Source: Chara braunii | Taxonomy: Eukaryota; Streptophyta; Charophyceae; Charales; Characeae | Direction: 5' to 3' | DNA length: 38,791 nucleotides | Assembly (NCBI GenBank): GCA_003427395.1 | Contig: BFEA01000077.1 | Location: 1,924,074 to 1,962,864 of the forward strand | Part shown: positions 18,481-28,835 of the stretch, piece after piece | Layout: each line of letters starts with the position of its first letter | Numbering within the stretch: the first letter of the stretch is position 1 | The notes under the pieces: generated by a model | Databases searched by the model: none | Seen by the model: the letters and a program-made list of their open reading frames with translations, nothing else | What the model was told of the DNA's origin: nothing | Made by a program: the position numbers and the translations under genes

Positions 18481-18771
18481 AATCTCCTCTCTATTTGGAG
18501 TCAACCTCAGACTGATGGTGGATGCCTACCCGGGCAGCTTGGGTCATGTGCGCACCTTAGCAAGTAGATGGATAGTTGGGATGTCCATTAATCGTCCAGC
18601 TACTGAAGAAAAGTGTAGTTAACAAGTGTATGAAACCATGCCACATGTGCCAAACTTGCCAATGGGTGAGTTGTGGAGTGAGGCAGATTGTATTGGATTT
18701 CCAGATAGCCACTTGAATGACCAAGCTCACCCTGATGAATTTTTCAATCTGCCAATGCTGGAGGTGCAAAG
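18481..18771. other. unassigned sequence between LINE and microsatellite
   Basis: Mixed composition with no recognisable coding domain on either strand and no clear repeat match within the window. Confidence 0.3.
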
Positions 18772-18820
18772 CTTCTTCTTCTTCTTCTTCTTCTTCTTCT
18801 TCTTCTTCTTCTTCTTCTTT
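18772..18820 (+). repeat. CTT trinucleotide microsatellite
   Basis: About 16 uninterrupted CTT units. Confidence 0.97.
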
Positions 18821-19204
18821 TGACATAAGTACATTCATGTGAGTTTTGAGTGTCGAATAAGCAAAAGAAACACACGCCGGCAAAGAAACCAGGAACCGAG
18901 TTTGAAACAGCGATGAAACTTATGAAAGTTCCAACGGCCGTGGTGTCGGGCCGGGTGTCATATTTACAGGGGGCGGTCGTGGTGTCCGATGGGGAAAGAA
19001 AAAGCGAAAATGCCCAACGGATACTTTTCTACCCAAATTGCCATTTCAAAGTCGGCGCCTGTTTGTTTGCTGGCTCGTGTTTTGTTTGCCTTTGCAAACT
19101 CAGAACCTGCCGCATCCAGTTGTTTCTTTTTTTTTTGGGGGGGGGGCAATGAACCGGGCTCTGTTTACCATCTGATGTCATACCTCTATACCGTGAACTG
19201 AACC
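18821..19204. other. unassigned sequence with T and G homopolymers
   Basis: No recognisable gene. A T-run and G-run pair at about 19127-19147 resembles the T10-G12 pair at 36141-36166 and may mark ends of unrelated retrocopies. Confidence 0.3.
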
Positions 19205-19207
19205 CTT

Positions 19208-19352
19208 GCCGCATTTGGGAGCACCTCCTGTGAGCTGAATGGAGTTCCTCTGTAGCTCAAGTGTCAAGGTGTGTGAACTGAGCCCACTAGCTGTCGCATT
19301 TGGAAGCACTCCTGTGAGCTGAACGGGGTTCCTCTGTAGCTCAAGTGTCAAG
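19208..19352. repeat. about 62-bp direct duplication, period about 83
   Basis: CCGCATTTGGGAGCAC followed by CTCCTGTGAGCTGAA and GTTCCTCTGTAGCTCAAGTG (from 19208) recurs from about 19292. The minus strand is open across both (19178-19549), giving the repeated peptide TLTLELQRN. No family is recognised; it may be a captured gene piece. Confidence 0.7.
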
Positions 19353-19654
19353 GTGTTTCTGTCCAGGTCAGTTGAAGCAACCCATCTGTTAAAATGCATG
19401 CTCAGGACCTTGCAGTACAGAGCCGGGAACTCCTTAGCGTTGTCGTCTGTGTTGCTCCTGTGACCTCTGCTGGACACAGCATCATGACAGAAGACAAGCT
19501 TGAACCCCATTTCCGATTGTTTCTTGTTAAACGACCAGGAGCTTTGCAATAGATTTCTCAGACCTACCTAAGGGCCTCGCCACAGTGCTCACCGAATGTG
19601 GAAATGGAAAATGTATCTTCGCCTAGAATGTGGAAAGATACACCCGACATATTT

Positions 19655-19674
19655 GTGTGTGTGTGTGTGTGTGT
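19655..19674. repeat. short GT microsatellite
   Basis: About ten GT units adjoining the A-rich end (minus strand) of a probable LINE tail. Confidence 0.85.
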
Positions 19675-19675
19675 T

Positions 19676-19830
19676 CTTTTTTTGAAAGATATCACTTTTT
19701 AATAGTTTTTATTAGAAGGGCCCAGTGCCCAAGGCAAATTACATCAGCATAGTAACCGATAGCAAGGACAGCCGGGTTGTCCCGCCCCACCGGGAGCTCG
19801 GAGCCCCGTCCCTGTATACACAGCTGTCGC
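19676..19830 (-). pseudogene. probable LINE 3' end
   Basis: The minus strand reads CTGATGTAATTTGCCTTGGG, then CACTGGGCCCTTC, then an AATAAA-type signal and A-rich runs. This is the layout of plant LINE 3' termini, whose last codons often encode an F/LALGTGP-like tail. GGGCCCAGTGCCC also occurs at about 2046. The call rests on layout only; no RT sequence is attached. Confidence 0.35.
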
Positions 19831-20059
19831 ACCCATCCCTATCCCTCAATGCATCCAAGCACAAGGCCCACTCAAACAGCAGACACAGACCACGAAACAG
19901 CACTACCCAAAAAAAAATAAAAAAAAATCACATTTGGTGGATGGTGCGACGATGCCCTAAGTCGATTTCCCGAGCCCTTGGGGAACGTAGAAGCAGGCAC
20001 AAAATGTCTTCAATGCTCTTCATAGATCTGACTTGGCCCAGGGAAATTCAGAGTTGTTT

Positions 20060-20445
20060 TCGCATCCAGTGGCCTAACTCAGTTGGTAAGGCATGCAAGT
20101 GGCATTCAGGGCAGCTTGGGTTCAATTCCCATTGGCCTCATGTACCTTCCTGGGCAAGCTTGGGGCCCGCCACCTAGAGATAGGCCGTTGGTCCCCCGAG
20201 GGGCATTTAGCAGAGACTGCTGATGTTCATAGGGGGAGGGGGCCGGAGGGGAGGCACGGCGACCAGCCCATCGAAGACGCTCGGTCCTGATGCTCTCGGC
20301 TGACCCCTGGCCGGTATCGCCCACCTGCTGTAGCAGGTATTGCACCTGCTGGTGGGTGCAGCTCCGACATGTTCCCTCGTTGGAGGCTTGAGCACGGATG
20401 TGGCTGCTACGGGGTTCCCCTTAATACTATAATGACAATAAAAAA
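20060..20445 (+). mobile_element. tRNA-derived SINE, copy 1
   Basis: The head at 20068-20138 resembles a tRNA: A-box-like CTAACTCAGTTGGTAAGG and B-box GGGTTCAATTCCC. The body continues CTGGGCAAGCTTGG, then TAGAGATAGGCCGT, then GC-rich sequence, ending near an AATAAAAAAGG stretch. Head and early body match 28836-29260. SINEs are Pol III transcripts moved by LINE enzymes. A functional tRNA gene is unlikely, because the acceptor arm does not pair well and a body follows. Confidence 0.8.
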
Positions 20446-20554
20446 GGCCTGAAAGGCCGTCCTGTCCAGATTTGACAGGTAATTGAATTGGTTGGGCTTA
20501 GAAGAATTAGCCTTTTGAAAAAAATAATATAAAATAAAGAGTTGTGTCGCTCAT

Positions 20555-20630
20555 CTCCCATTTGAATTTGGACTCAGGTCTGTACTGTATCTCAACAGTG
20601 CACAGGTGTACCGACTGACCTGAGCCAGTT
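20555..20630 (-). mobile_element. degraded tRNA-like SINE head
   Basis: The minus strand has an A-box-like TGGCTCAGGTCAGTCGGTAC and a B-box-like GAGTCCAAATTC, spaced as in a tRNA. It shares TGTTGAGATACAG and ACAGACC.GAGT with the copy at 26255-26324. Confidence 0.5.
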
Positions 20631-20649
20631 GGTCATGCACAAAATGTAG

Positions 20650-21600
20650 AAATGACAGCTCTTTTGATTCACCGCACGGTTTCTCTTTTTGTTGCCATTT
20701 CCTTTTTTGTTACGTTTTTTTTTCAATGTCTTTTTTTTACTTCATGGCATTGGGGGTCCAAAAATAGAACTGGGCAGGGTACTAGCGTGGACCATTCCTT
20801 GGTTTGCATCTGTTGTCCATGCTTCAGGACTTCGCAGCACCTCTGAGCCTAGGCCTAGCCTGGCAAACCGCCCCTTTTGGGCGCAGGCATCTTTTTGCTC
20901 CAGAGTGCTTCACATCACTTTTGTGACGTTTGTCTTGTGGGCTAATAAGAAAATCATTCAAAAATGAGGCTGGCTAGGAATCATGCGTGCTTTTGTGCCT
21001 TTTTTCTCCTTCCAGACAGTTCCAGGCTTTCTTTTGGGTTTACGAGACCACAGAGAAGATAGTAAGATACCCTGGATGCAGGGAAAGGACAGCACACAAC
21101 AACAGAAAAAGAAAGGAAGGCGGGGTCATAGACAGAGAGGGAGAAAGATGAAAAATAATTGGGTGTCCATAACTGTATTCAAGTGTATTGCTATCAGTTC
21201 TGCGGCCTTCTTTTTCTTTGTAGTATTTGTACTCATGTTTGCCGGTGATTAGCAACCGTGTGATGCCCCCCAGAATAGAAAGGGCCGGGGAATTCTTGTG
21301 AAAAAAAAAGAACTAATAAAAGTGAAAAAACTGTATTGCTATCAGAGGCATAATACTTGCAGAGCTGTATCACAGAATGACATATAACAGAGCTCATGGC
21401 TGTGTGCCAGCAGCATTCTTGTCCCCCATGCCCCAGTTGAGCTAGAAGAATGGGCTACAAAAATGCATCGACTGCCATCTTTCGGACTCTTTCCTGAATC
21501 AAATGACTCAGCATTACAGTGTCGAAGTCAAGTTTCGGGCCTGTCGTCATACTCGGGGGAAGGTGGTACAGTTAGTCATCATGATTTTTTGGGACCTGTG
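20650..21600. other. unassigned intergenic sequence
   Basis: T-rich patches and short open frames on both strands with no recognisable domain. I see no gene, RNA or clear repeat in this stretch. Confidence 0.35.
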
Positions 21601-21605
21601 TGGCC

Positions 21606-21714
21606 TACCGTCTTCCCCCGAACATAACGCACCCTAAAAATGAATGTATACGAGTTATATTTCCGGGCAGATACAGCCAAAATGAGGGTGCGTTGTGTTC
21701 CGGGGAAGACGGTA
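21606..21714. mobile_element. 109-bp MITE with about 30-bp terminal inverted repeats
   Basis: The left end TACCGTCTTCCCCCGAACAT continues AACGCACCCT. The right end, read on the minus strand, is TACCGTCTTCCCCGGAACAC followed by AACGCACCCT. That is about 28 of 30 bases paired, around a core of about 50 bp. Outer TA dinucleotides suggest a TA target, as in Tc1/mariner-derived MITEs. It has no coding capacity. Confidence 0.88.
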
Positions 21715-23165
21715 GTAGTGACACCTAATATTTCAGAAGTGCCATGTTAGGGTCTTCCTTGTCCCTTCAAGGACCGTGTCATGCCCAGAGCACCGGTCTC
21801 GCGTGTGCAAGCTGATCTGGTGAACCGAAACATAACACATCTCGAGTTCATGAAGAGATATGAGCGCGGTTTTTTCTCGTCTTTGACTTTTCTGGGAAAT
21901 TTTCGTTTTGCCACTCAAAGATGCGCTTATTTCAATGCGTGCCGCTCAACCACCCGGCTTACACTTGGATGCCCCTCTGGCCTGGTATCTTTCCAGCAGG
22001 CCCCTGTTGGAGGGGAATGCAACTTTGCAGCATGCCCTTGCCCCTCCGACGACGGGGCCCACAGAGAGGCCCACAGCATCCCAGGCGTGCTATGCCCCTG
22101 TGCCAGGCTGGCATCTTTTCGTGTTGCCCCCTCCTCTCCTTCTCCAACATCTCGTGCTGATTCTTGCTCCTATTACTACGTCGCTTTGTGAGCATGATCG
22201 ATAGAGGACATGTAGTAATACCTTCTCGCCCTAGCATCTTGAAGAGAGCTCTGATTTCTCTCCTTAACCACACATCCAGAATTGTCTTTCCATGTGCTTC
22301 CATTGCTGCTGCATGTGAATCCACCCCGGCCGTCAAAAGTGGTGTTGTGTCGACACCCCAATCCCTCCGCGCTCATTTTTCAGCGCCGCAAGAAACAGCA
22401 GCCTTCATCAGCAGTGCCACATCTGTTGACGTCGCCAATGAGTGTCGCCTGCTTTGTCCAAAGCCCTCTCCCTCTCGACAGTTCTTGGTGAGTGCAACCA
22501 GCATAATGAATTGGTGGTATGATCTGTGTGAACTAACTCTTCAGTATCATGCCAAACAGTATGCATTTGACAAGCATATACGGTATGTGCTTTCAGTAAA
22601 TATGTGGAGTGGTATTATATTCAGTACAACAATAGGTACCACCAACTCCTGGTGATTGCAATGAGTATGAACTCCTAGTGAGAGCAACTATAATCCGACA
22701 GCATGATGAACTCTCCGTGGTCAGAACCGGGACAAACTCTCTTCCCACATGGTCACGACTTTGAAAGAGATCAAGATAACAAACAAAAAGGGGGCGAGGG
22801 GGGGGAATGCAGAACGTGTACCCTCTTGGTCCGCTCTAGTCATGAACTCTCCTCATGGCACAGAATGCAGGCAATGAATAGGACCTGTTTTTTTTTTGTT
22901 TTTTTTTCCCGAAACTAAGCCCTATCTACTCTGGGGCGCAACATAAATCCTAAAGAACATGATAGGAATTACATAAAAGGAGGAGATGCTTTAAGGATAC
23001 CAGGATTAGATATTCCAGGTGAGAATACAATACAAATATTCAAAGATGGAAGGGAGCGCTACCTAAAACTTTTCCGTATTTTCTCTATATTTCTCTATAT
23101 CCTTGTAGTGTAGAGCCCTCTCTTCCTTCACACGTTGAATAAGTTGAAGATCTTCAGGTTTAAGA
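21715..23165. other. unassigned intergenic sequence
   Basis: Includes open frames of up to 163 codons (22164-22655, plus) and 125 codons (21959-22336, minus). I recognise no domain, and the longest minus frame lacks an ATG start. A T-run lies at 22889-22907. I would not call a gene here. Confidence 0.35.
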
Positions 23166-24104
23166 TTAAGCTTCATCTTCGGCTGTCGAATGCGCCTTCG
23201 AGAATTTGACATCAGTCCGGTTGCTCATCACACCAGCAAGCCAAAAGTACATGAGAAGCAGTTGAAGAGGAAAAGAAAGAATAGGTCCCATAAATGTCCC
23301 ACTTTGAATACCCCCGGCTCTGCCCACTTCCATCTGAATGCTCCGCGCCAACCCCGCCATGGGAAGGGGTCACCTTCTTCATCGCATATGAATCTGTTGT
23401 CAAACAACAGCTGGTTGAAAACTGTGTCCGCAGATGCTGGTATCCGGCATCTCAGCTACACTTTTCCTACGAAGTCAATTTGGCGGACCACACAGTGCCT
23501 CTGTGAATATGACCTATCAGAGAGCTCCTCAGCAGGCATGTTTCCATAATCTCCTCGGGACCTGCAGTGCATATGCCAAGTGGGCTCGTGTAACTTTTTG
23601 CCATGTGTCCCCCATCGTCCCCAGCAGGACCTAGATTAATTGGCGAATTTGGAGGGCTATGATCTCGAACCTCGGATCCAGCAGTCCCAAGCCCCCGAAC
23701 CGTCTTGGATTTAGAATCAGCTTGTCCCATGTTACTCTGCAAATTGAATCTTCAGCAGCTGCATTGTTTGACCATAAGTGGGCATGAATCGCATGCTTCA
23801 TATACCGGAAGGTTCGCTTACCTGGCATGTGCACTGCCCCCGCGTCATTGCTACCTTTTGCACTCCAGGCCCTGAGCCTAGCCACCGCTGCGACTGCACA
23901 TATTCTTTCCCCGTTCTCGACTGTTGGGATGTCCCGTCCCTTGGGCGGGTCCACCCCCAGGGGCATCACTGCTTTAGATTTCTGCCAGTTGACTCGTGCC
24001 CCAGAGTACTTGCAGAAGACACCCAGATCCTCTTTAAGCAGTCCCAGCTGTTGAACCGTTTTATGTTTTTCCCCTTGTAGGTGCTCACATGACCGACCAC
24101 CCAC
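23166..24104 (-). pseudogene. LINE C-terminal fragment (RT thumb and downstream domain)
   Basis: The minus strand encodes VFCKYSGARVNWQKSKAVMP, the segment after the RT active site. Then come FRYMKHAIHAHLWSNNAA, VTWDKLILNPRRFGGLGLLD and FEIIALQIRQL. In shifted frames it continues through about 23250-23430 with FDNRFICDEEGDPFPWRGWR and VFKVGHLWD, matching the N-containing segment after GGLGLLDP in plant L1-like proteins. At least two frameshifts separate the parts, so it is a decayed fragment. Its protein differs from the 16501-17721 copy, so it is probably another subfamily. Confidence 0.75.
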
Positions 24105-24626
24105 CCCTACCTATCTCACCGTTCTGCTTCCTTGGCGTAACCTCTGCTTTCCCATCTACGGGGGCACTTGTTGGCCCTACCTCGGATATATCGGACAGTG
24201 GTTGCAGACACCAGCGCTAGGCTAGGACAACCTCTCCCAGCCCCAGTTCAAGCACTATCGAGCTAGCCCTGTGGCACGGGCACTTCGGTCGCCAAGCATG
24301 ATCGTTCTGTACACTGTGTTTTCCTACGAGCAGCAGCCCGGGTTGGTCAGACAGTGAATATTCCGTAGAGCCTTCCCTAGGCAGTGTCTACTGGCTCTAC
24401 CCTGACCAAGGTCTTACCTGAGACAGCCCTTCTAACCCAACCCAGGCATAGCCTCCTATTAGAGGTTGTGTTATTGTTGTAGTTGGTTGAGGGGCAAGGT
24501 TATCGATCCTGTAATCCGCACCAGTTCGCCACAGGGCCGATTCCTGCCTAGATGAGCAAGGTGAGCGAAAACTACAATCTGTTTTCAAAACGCTCACCAC
24601 TGCACAACCAAGAAGACGTCGCTAAG
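24105..24626. other. unassigned sequence right of the LINE fragment
   Basis: No recognisable coding domain. It may include more LINE sequence upstream of the RT thumb, but I cannot show it. Confidence 0.3.
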
Positions 24627-24728
24627 TACAGTGTTTGGTAGCTTAGTGCTATACACCTCGACTGTTAGAAGTCAGTACTACAGTGTTTGGTAGCTTAGTG
24701 CTATACACCTCGACTGTTAGAAGTCAGT
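24627..24728. repeat. 50-bp exact tandem duplication, period 52
   Basis: TACAGTGTTTGGTAGCTTAG starts both units (24627-24676 and 24679-24728), which are identical over 50 bp. The identity implies a recent duplication. Confidence 0.93.
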
Positions 24729-24766
24729 GACAGAGTAATTGAGTGAGTGGGCATGGATGTGCATGG

Positions 24767-24768
<2 letters not shown>

Positions 24769-24819
<51 letters not shown>
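24769..24819 (+). repeat. GT dinucleotide microsatellite
   Basis: About 25 uninterrupted GT units. Confidence 0.97.
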
Positions 24820-24820
<1 letters not shown>

Positions 24821-25780
24821 ATGTACGATCATGTGTTCAATCATGTGTCATAGCCAGGCCTCTGCCATGTGGTGATGAAAGGACTGCTGCCATCTTGGCC
24901 CAGTACCTCCTTCGTTGGCTCAGGAAAACAGCCTCCAATGGTGAAAGAGACACAGCCAAAAGATGCCCGCTGCTGGTAGGGAAAAATTGCAAATTCCCTT
25001 CCAAGCTCCGAATGGCAATATGAACCTAGGGACCCGACCAAGTTGAATTGCCCCATCAGGGGCATGAAAAGCTGTGTTAGGCCCAAGCAACGCCAGAGAT
25101 ACTTCACAAATTTGAACCGCGTCGGGAGGGCATGCCCGCATAAGCCGGCTCAAGTTCGCCCCCGGCCTGTTGCTGGAATCGTCTCATGGCTTGTGTGTTT
25201 TCCGCCAGTTTTGTCTGTTCTTTTTGCCATTCTTTTTTCCTGTGCAGTTCCCGTTATGGGCCAATCGCTGTTCCAGTGCTGTCGGACGATCATATATGTG
25301 TCCTTCTCATGAACGTCCACTCCTAGTACAGGCATGCATCTCTGGGTCCAGATTGTCCCTGCCACTGCCACTCCACTAAGGTGGATCTCGTAGTTACAAA
25401 ATCCCGACTTTGCACATGCTCTCCCGAATCCCCACTTTGCACGTACTCTTCCCCCCCCTGTGGAGGGGTTCACCCCAGTGGAATGACTCTCCGGCTCCAT
25501 GGGAATTGACTGCCAATCACGATTTTGCCCAAGACCATGTCCCACCCCTCTGCGTACTGTAGGAAAAAGGTGTAGTGGCCACTGCATGGCGTACACACAT
25601 AGCGACTACCGGTAGGTAGTTGGTAAGCAGGTCATCAGTTGGATGGATACAATAACATTAGGGAAACCTGTGTTCCATCTCACAGGCAGCATTAGTCCCT
25701 GAGGGATGACTTCACCTTGCTGTGTCTATCAAGCAGTCTATTGTGGCGAGGAATTGATGGATGGCTTACTCTCTTCCCTT
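24820..25780. other. unassigned intergenic sequence
   Basis: A 148-codon minus frame at 25150-25596 begins with GTG and has no recognised domain. CCACTTTGCAC-type motifs repeat at about 25405-25445. No gene is called. Confidence 0.3.
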
Positions 25781-25787
25781 CGCTGCC

Positions 25788-25862
25788 AAGAGTCCATGAG
25801 GATTCGAACTCGTGATCTGTTTACGGACAATTACGTGTATACAATTCAGCTAGTGCGCTCAG
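25788..25862 (-). mobile_element. tRNA-like SINE head
   Basis: The minus strand has an A-box-like TAGCTGAATTGTATA and a B-box GAGTTCGAATC at tRNA spacing, followed by CTCATGGACTCTT. No acceptor arm pairing is visible, so it is a retroposon head rather than a tRNA gene. Confidence 0.5.
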
Positions 25863-25882
25863 GGGCTGGCATGTTCTTGTTC

Positions 25883-26042
25883 TTTAAACTACCAGTACTT
25901 CCTCGAGTCGTGCCTGTTAATGCGCCACAATTTTAGGAAACTTACGGGCCACTACAGGAGTGCCCAAATTCATCCGACTAGAAACATTTCTACTCTTTTT
26001 TTTTCCGCGGCCGATAGCTGGGCCAAGTACTGGTGGTTTAAT
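25883..26042. repeat. R1 inverted-repeat element, copy 1
   Basis: The left end TTTAAACTACCAGTACTT pairs with the right end AAGTACTGGTGGTTTAA. The interior includes GGGCCACTACAGGAG.GCCC, AAATTCATCC.ACTAGAAAC and GGCCGATAGCTGGGCC. Further copies are at 29323 and 34339. It is non-coding and probably a small fold-back or MITE-type element. Confidence 0.75.
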
Positions 26043-26107
26043 AGGGCTACGGCCTTGAGATATCATCATGCAACTGACCAGCCCTAGGTATTCAGTATTT
26101 TCGTTTT

Positions 26108-26189
26108 CCAGCAGGTGCAGCTCCCCACCAATAGACCGGAGCCAGTAGCTGAGCTGCTAGTGGTGGATGCTCATACCAACACCACTAGC
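26108..26189 (-). repeat. R2 repeat copy with a 10-bp hairpin
   Basis: The minus strand carries CTATTGGTGGGGAGCTGCAC then CTGCTGGAAAA, as in the R2 copies at 30454 and 34960. Next to it, GCTAGTGGTG (26156-26165) pairs perfectly with CACCACTAGC (26180-26189). An A-run follows at about 26212. Confidence 0.6.
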
Positions 26190-26254
26190 AATCTCAGTCG
26201 GTTTCTTTTGAAAAAAAAAAAAAAAAAGTATTCAGTATTTTACTCATTTATTTC

Positions 26255-26378
26255 CACTGGAGTTTGAACTCGGGTCTGTATTTCAACGGTTCATGGGTGT
26301 ATCCACTGAGCTAGGCTCTCTCGTCGGGTCTGTATTTCAACAGTTCTTGGGTGTACTCACTGAGCTAGGCTCTCTCGT
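26255..26378 (-). mobile_element. tRNA-like SINE head with internal 54-bp duplication
   Basis: The minus strand has A-box TAGCTCAGTGGATAC and B-box GAGTTTGAACTC-like sequence (26258-26270 on plus) at tRNA spacing. The A-box half is duplicated in tandem: 26271-26324 and 26325-26378 differ at about five positions. Confidence 0.65.
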
Positions 26379-27361
26379 CATCCCATTCTTGACATCTGTC
26401 AATAATTGTTCGCTTATGGGTCACCTGCTCGATGTTGCGTGCTCTCCACTGGCAGGGGGCCCGTTCTCCACATCTCTGGTAGACGCTACCTATTATCTTA
26501 TCGATGCCCAGGCTTGTCGCCCAACCCTTTTTGCGTAGAGTTGGCTCTTGTTCCAGAATTCTGGTCCAGGTAAGGGAACACAAGTTCCCCTAGGGTCTCC
26601 GCAGCTGGTTCTATGGTAGTTTTTTGTTTTTTTAGGGTTGACCTCATTTGGGAGGGTGTGCGACTTTACTGAAATGCCCGGTCACATCCCTTTGCAAAGT
26701 CACTTAAGAGTCAGACTGGGACCATACAGAGGTCCTTAGCATGTGCCTGTGCACGGATGACATGCCTACGGCAATTTGGTTACACTCGACATTAAACCTC
26801 TACTACATTGTTGAATTTTGAGTCTTCTCTCTCTCTCTATTAGAAAAATTTGAAAAAGGCTCCATCATATAGGCTGCCAAGGGGGGTCTCGATTGTACAA
26901 AAAAAAATATTCTATCGTACATTATATTGCGTGTGGTTTGTTATAGTCTGCAGCCCAATTTTTCCTTTCTTTCTTCTTTTTTTTTGGTGTGTTTGCTCGT
27001 GGAGAGATCTTGTCGGGTGAGGTACCTCGTACCCAATCCTTTGTTTCTACCCCCCCAGCTGATCTCAATAGATGACACAGTCCTGTTCCATTTTGGAGGG
27101 CAACAGTCAGCCCCCTTTCCACTGCCAAGTCATAAAATATACAAAAAGTTAACACAGTAGTTCACAGTACTCTGCCACCACCACCAACTTGCAGAAACAC
27201 AGCCTCACAGAAAGCGCTTGTGAAAAGGGAAAGATGATGGACAGGGTCTCAGAACGGATGAAACTCCGTATTGCACTAAGGGCCCTGAGTCTTATTTCCA
27301 TCTTCTATCATCATTCCCTCAACCATGTTGTAAAACGCAGCCCCCCTCTTTTCGCTCAAAT
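26379..27361. other. unassigned intergenic sequence
   Basis: A 72-codon minus frame (26365-26583) has mixed composition but no known domain. T-rich patches lie at about 26620 and 26970. No gene is called. Confidence 0.3.
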
Positions 27362-27631
27362 CTACCATCTGGGAGTCTTTTCCCCGAGTACTATACAACC
27401 GCTTGACTTCCTGAATATTTGTTTACCTTCTCGGATGCTCTCTTCCTCCCCGTGCTTCCAATTGGGCAGTGGATCCTGTTTAATCGTCAATTTGATTGCA
27501 GCATCCGACGTATAGACCATTCTGAAGAGTTGGTTATTCCTTTCATCCCATACAGTCTTCAGAATCGTTGCCCTTACGGCCTGCACTTCATATCCCCAGC
27601 CGGTATTAGCCAAGTAACCTGTCTTCTGCAC
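27362..27631 (-). pseudogene. LINE C-terminal remnant
   Basis: The minus frame includes VRATILKTVWDERNNQLFRM, matching the Trp-x-x-Arg-Asn-x-x-x-Phe signature near the C-terminus of plant L1-like ORF2 proteins. The rest of the 89-codon frame has no motif. The piece is short, so the call is moderate. Confidence 0.5.
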
Positions 27632-27692
27632 TCAAGGTAAAAATCGATTTATCTGACCGGTCCAGGGGCTCCTCTGGTCAACTGGTTCCATT

Positions 27693-28253
27693 NNNNNNNN
27701 NNNNNNNNNNNNNNNNNNNNNNNNNNNNNNNNNNNNNNNNNNNNNNNNNNNNNNNNNNNNNNNNNNNNNNNNNNNNNNNNNNNNNNNNNNNNNNNNNNNN
27801 NNNNNNNNNNNNNNNNNNNNNNNNNNNNNNNNNNNNNNNNNNNNNNNNNNNNNNNNNNNNNNNNNNNNNNNNNNNNNNNNNNNNNNNNNNNNNNNNNNNN
27901 NNNNNNNNNNNNNNNNNNNNNNNNNNNNNNNNNNNNNNNNNNNNNNNNNNNNNNNNNNNNNNNNNNNNNNNNNNNNNNNNNNNNNNNNNNNNNNNNNNNN
28001 NNNNNNNNNNNNNNNNNNNNNNNNNNNNNNNNNNNNNNNNNNNNNNNNNNNNNNNNNNNNNNNNNNNNNNNNNNNNNNNNNNNNNNNNNNNNNNNNNNNN
28101 NNNNNNNNNNNNNNNNNNNNNNNNNNNNNNNNNNNNNNNNNNNNNNNNNNNNNNNNNNNNNNNNNNNNNNNNNNNNNNNNNNNNNNNNNNNNNNNNNNNN
28201 NNNNNNNNNNNNNNNNNNNNNNNNNNNNNNNNNNNNNNNNNNNNNNNNNNNNN
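27693..28253. other. assembly gap (561 N)
   Basis: A run of undetermined bases. Long open frames spanning it are artefacts of the Ns. Confidence 0.99.
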
Positions 28254-28352
28254 GGTACAGCAGTGCGATCGGAACCGTGCCCAAAACCTCAAATAGGCCC
28301 TTCCCAAATCCGCATGTTTTGCGGATTTGGGGTCGCACTGTGAGTATGCCCT
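28254..28352 (+). repeat. short repeat ending in GAGTATGCCC, copy 2
   Basis: Matches 1381-1471. This copy retains a hairpin: CCCAAATCCGC (28303-28313) pairs with GCGGATTTGGG (28321-28331). It begins right at the edge of the assembly gap, so its left end may be missing. Confidence 0.65.
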
Positions 28353-28680
28353 CAGGGCGGGAATGCGGGTTCATACGTTCTGCATAGTAGTAGTGTGGGC
28401 ATGCCCCCCTCCACAGAGTGTCAACAGTCCGTGGACTGTGCTGTGCCTACCTGGCAGCGCACCAAAACAAAACAAAAAAAGAAAGAAAGAAAACAAAAAC
28501 ACAAACATCGAAAACCTGAAACTGGCCACAATAGTAGTTAGATGCTTTCTTCCGAGTTCTGGTGTGAGCACAACTTTGTGCACGGCCTTACCCGCCATGG
28601 TCTTTTGTTTTTCTTTTTGTTTTTCAAGTGGGCCCACAAGGCCCAACTGCCAAGCACCCCCGAAAAGTTCGGGAAAAGTG

Positions 28681-28788
28681 GGGAAACTGCCTGTTTTCCC
28701 ATTTTCCCCAAGAGAGGCAGAGGTAATGGTGGTGGGGAAACTGCCTGTTTTCCCATTTTCCCCAAGAGAGGCAGAGGTAGTGGTGGTT
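28681..28788. repeat. 54-bp tandem duplication
   Basis: Units 28681-28734 and 28735-28788 start GGGAAACTGCCTGTTTTCCC and differ by only a few bases. They are internally partly self-complementary (GGGAAA with TTTCCC). Confidence 0.93.
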
Positions 28789-28835
28789 TAGGACAACTTC
28801 GGTGCAAGGGCGCACTTAAACCACCAATACTGGTC

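Noticed and set aside
22164-22655. 163-codon plus-strand frame
   Set aside because: No recognisable domain and no supporting signals. The opposite strand is open too, so the frame is not informative.
25150-25596. 148-codon minus-strand frame
   Set aside because: Starts at GTG and has no recognisable domain; compositional chance is likely.
27649-28374. Long minus-strand open frames of 209-241 codons
   Set aside because: They exist only because the 561 undetermined bases contain no stop codons.
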